A stretch of 7,730 nt of DNA. Source: Acidobacteriota bacterium. Lineage in GTDB: Bacteria > Acidobacteriota > Terriglobia > UBA7540. The notes below the pieces were generated by a model, which was not told where the DNA came from, ran no database searches, and worked only from the letters and a program-made list of their open reading frames with translations. Shown here piece by piece: positions 6,498-7,730 of this stretch (the first letter of the stretch is position 1; each line of letters begins with the position of its first letter). The position numbers and the translations under genes are program-made. The stretch covers positions 1-7,730 of the forward strand of contig JAKAWO010000140.1 of assembly GCA_021827255.1 (NCBI GenBank). Direction: 5' to 3'.

Positions 6498-7730
6498 ATG
6501 AGAGTGTGGAAGGTGCTCGCCATCGGGCTGCTTGCAGTCGTTCTGCTGGGCACGCTCGGGACGGCCTGGTGGATCTGGCGGGCTTTTTACACCAACCTGG
6601 GGCCCTCGCGGCTGGAGGTTTCCGTCGCGCGGACGGCGCTGAAGGTTCTGATTCCTCCAAGCGCTGGCGACCGGAAAAATCCAGAGCCTGGTTCCGACGA
6701 AAATTTGCAACAAGGCCAGGACGAGTTCATGGCCTACTGCTCCAAGTGCCACGGCGAGGATGGCAGCGGGCGAACTCCCATGGGCCGCCATCTCTATCCT
6801 CGCGTGCCCGACCTGCGTCGCGCGGCAACACAAAGCCTGACCGACGGCGAGATTCATTACATCATCCAGCACGGCGTCCCGCTGACCGGAATGCCCGGAT
6901 GGCGGAGGCCCCAGGAATCGGCCGTCCATATTTGGCCGCTCGTCCTTTATATCCGCAGCCTGCGGCCGCTGACCAGAGAAGAGAAGGCTGAGCAAGCGAA
7001 GTCAGCAGGCAGGGCGCATTACGTGGGCTCGGAAGCGTGCGCAAAATGCCACGCCTCCATCTACGAGCGGTGGAAGAAGACGCCCATGGCCAATGTGGTG
7101 CGCGATCCTCAAAAGGATCCCAACGCGATCCTCGCCGATTTTTCTCACAAGCCATCCTTCGTCACGTTCACAAAGAACCAGATTGCGTTCGTTTATGGCA
7201 ACATTTGGAAGCAAAACTATTTCACGAAGGTTGGAAATCTCTATTATCCGCTGCCCGCCAAGTGGGACATCGGGGAGCACAAATGGCTTCCGTATCTCGT
7301 CCAGCCGGGCGACGACTGGTGGGAACGGTACTATCCGCTCGACGACATGAAGCGCCCCACGCTGCCGCTCTGCGACGGCTGCCACTCCGTGAATCTCGAC
7401 CTTCATGCCTACTGGACCGCGGGCGTGGAGAAGGTGACGGAGTGGAACGTCGGCTGCGAGCGCTGCCACGGCCCAGGCAGCGAACACGTGAAACGTCCCT
7501 CGGCGGATAACATCATCAATCCGGCCCAGCTCGACTCCGTGGAGGACAACGATGTATGCATTCAATGCCACGTGCAGGGGCGTCCGCGCTCGAGTCCCAT
7601 CCATGGCCAATACTACGACTGGCCGGTGGGGTTTCACGTGGGTCTCCGCTTGCGCGACTTCTGGCAACTCGAACCGCACCGGCTTGGCGTCACCAACTAC
7701 TACTATTATGCCGACGGCACGGCCCACAAG
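6498..7730 (+). CDS. Membrane-anchored multiheme c-type cytochrome with N-terminal class I cytochrome c domain (3'-partial)
   Basis: The frame is open from ATG 6498 to the window edge (411 codons, no stop), so the C-terminus is missing. Residues 5-28 form one hydrophobic segment followed by WIWRAF with no obvious cleavage site, suggesting an N-terminal anchor with the rest outside the cytoplasm. About 70-156 is a class I cytochrome c domain: CSKCH at 81-85 binds haem, and Met132 in TGMPGW is the likely sixth ligand. From about 172 a multiheme module resembling the cytochrome c554 group begins (YVGSEACAKCHASIYERW), with CAKCH 181-185, CDGCH 292-296, CERCH 320-324 and CIQCH 354-358, then YYYYADGTAHK at the edge. 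Relatives of this style usually have further CXXCH sites after that motif. The role is extracytoplasmic electron transfer; partner and acceptor are unknown. The gene diverges from the regulator, with an IS66 remnant between. Haem binding is firm; the subfamily is less so. Confidence 0.9.
   Translation, partial: MRVWKVLAIGLLAVVLLGTLGTAWWIWRAFYTNLGPSRLEVSVARTALKVLIPPSAGDRKNPEPGSDENLQQGQDEFMAYCSKCHGEDGSGRTPMGRHLYPRVPDLRRAATQSLTDGEIHYIIQHGVPLTGMPGWRRPQESAVHIWPLVLYIRSLRPLTREEKAEQAKSAGRAHYVGSEACAKCHASIYERWKKTPMANVVRDPQKDPNAILADFSHKPSFVTFTKNQIAFVYGNIWKQNYFTKVGNLYYPLPAKWDIGEHKWLPYLVQPGDDWWERYYPLDDMKRPTLPLCDGCHSVNLDLHAYWTAGVEKVTEWNVGCERCHGPGSEHVKRPSADNIINPAQLDSVEDNDVCIQCHVQGRPRSSPIHGQYYDWPVGFHVGLRLRDFWQLEPHRLGVTNYYYYADGTAHK

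Noticed and set aside
5996..6991. 331-codon plus-strand open frame over the IS remnant and the cytochrome start
   Set aside because: It is out of frame with both the TnpB motifs and the CXXCH-bearing cytochrome. Those two frames carry the family signatures and this one does not.
7002..7727. 241-codon minus-strand open frame at the right end
   Set aside because: It is antisense to the cytochrome frame, which has four CXXCH motifs in this stretch. The antisense product shows no family features.

Overview
The window most likely comes from an Acidobacteriota-type genome. The grounds are a very long Oar-like TonB-dependent receptor with an N-terminal carboxypeptidase-regulatory-like domain, a multiheme cytochrome of a style common in that phylum, and moderately GC-rich DNA. 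No rRNA or marker gene is present, so the assignment is an inference from protein style.

Layout. Positions 1-642 hold no convincing gene. On the minus strand, 643-4254 encodes a complete 1203-residue outer-membrane TonB-dependent receptor with a signal peptide, a good ribosome binding site and a C-terminal phenylalanine. A 414-base non-coding stretch (4255-4668) with short dyads separates it from an upstream gene on the same strand (4669 to about 5850). That gene encodes a regulator in which an IclR-type winged helix is joined to a periplasmic-binding-protein-like sugar sensor domain. Directly upstream of the regulator, on the plus strand, lies a broken IS66-type remnant (about 5873-6329). 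It consists of a possible TnpA tail, then a TnpB (Orf2) gene interrupted by a frameshift, with no TnpC transposase. After a short spacer with two small hairpins, a plus-strand gene for a membrane-anchored multiheme c-type cytochrome begins at 6498 and runs off the right edge. It has 411 codons and five CXXCH motifs in view.

How the genes may work together. The regulator and the receptor form a plausible sense-and-import pair: a small ligand, possibly a sugar or sugar derivative, would be sensed in the cytoplasm and a larger substrate imported across the outer membrane. This rests on gene order and domain type only. The cytochrome is divergent from the regulator, is separated from it by the IS remnant, and probably belongs to a separate respiratory unit continuing beyond the window.

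I see no CRISPR array, tRNA, rRNA, phage module or defence system, and nothing that amounts to a clearly new biological system. The most noteworthy items are the domain combination in the regulator, the fusion of a class I cytochrome c domain to a multiheme module, and the small lesion that inactivated the IS66 TnpB gene.
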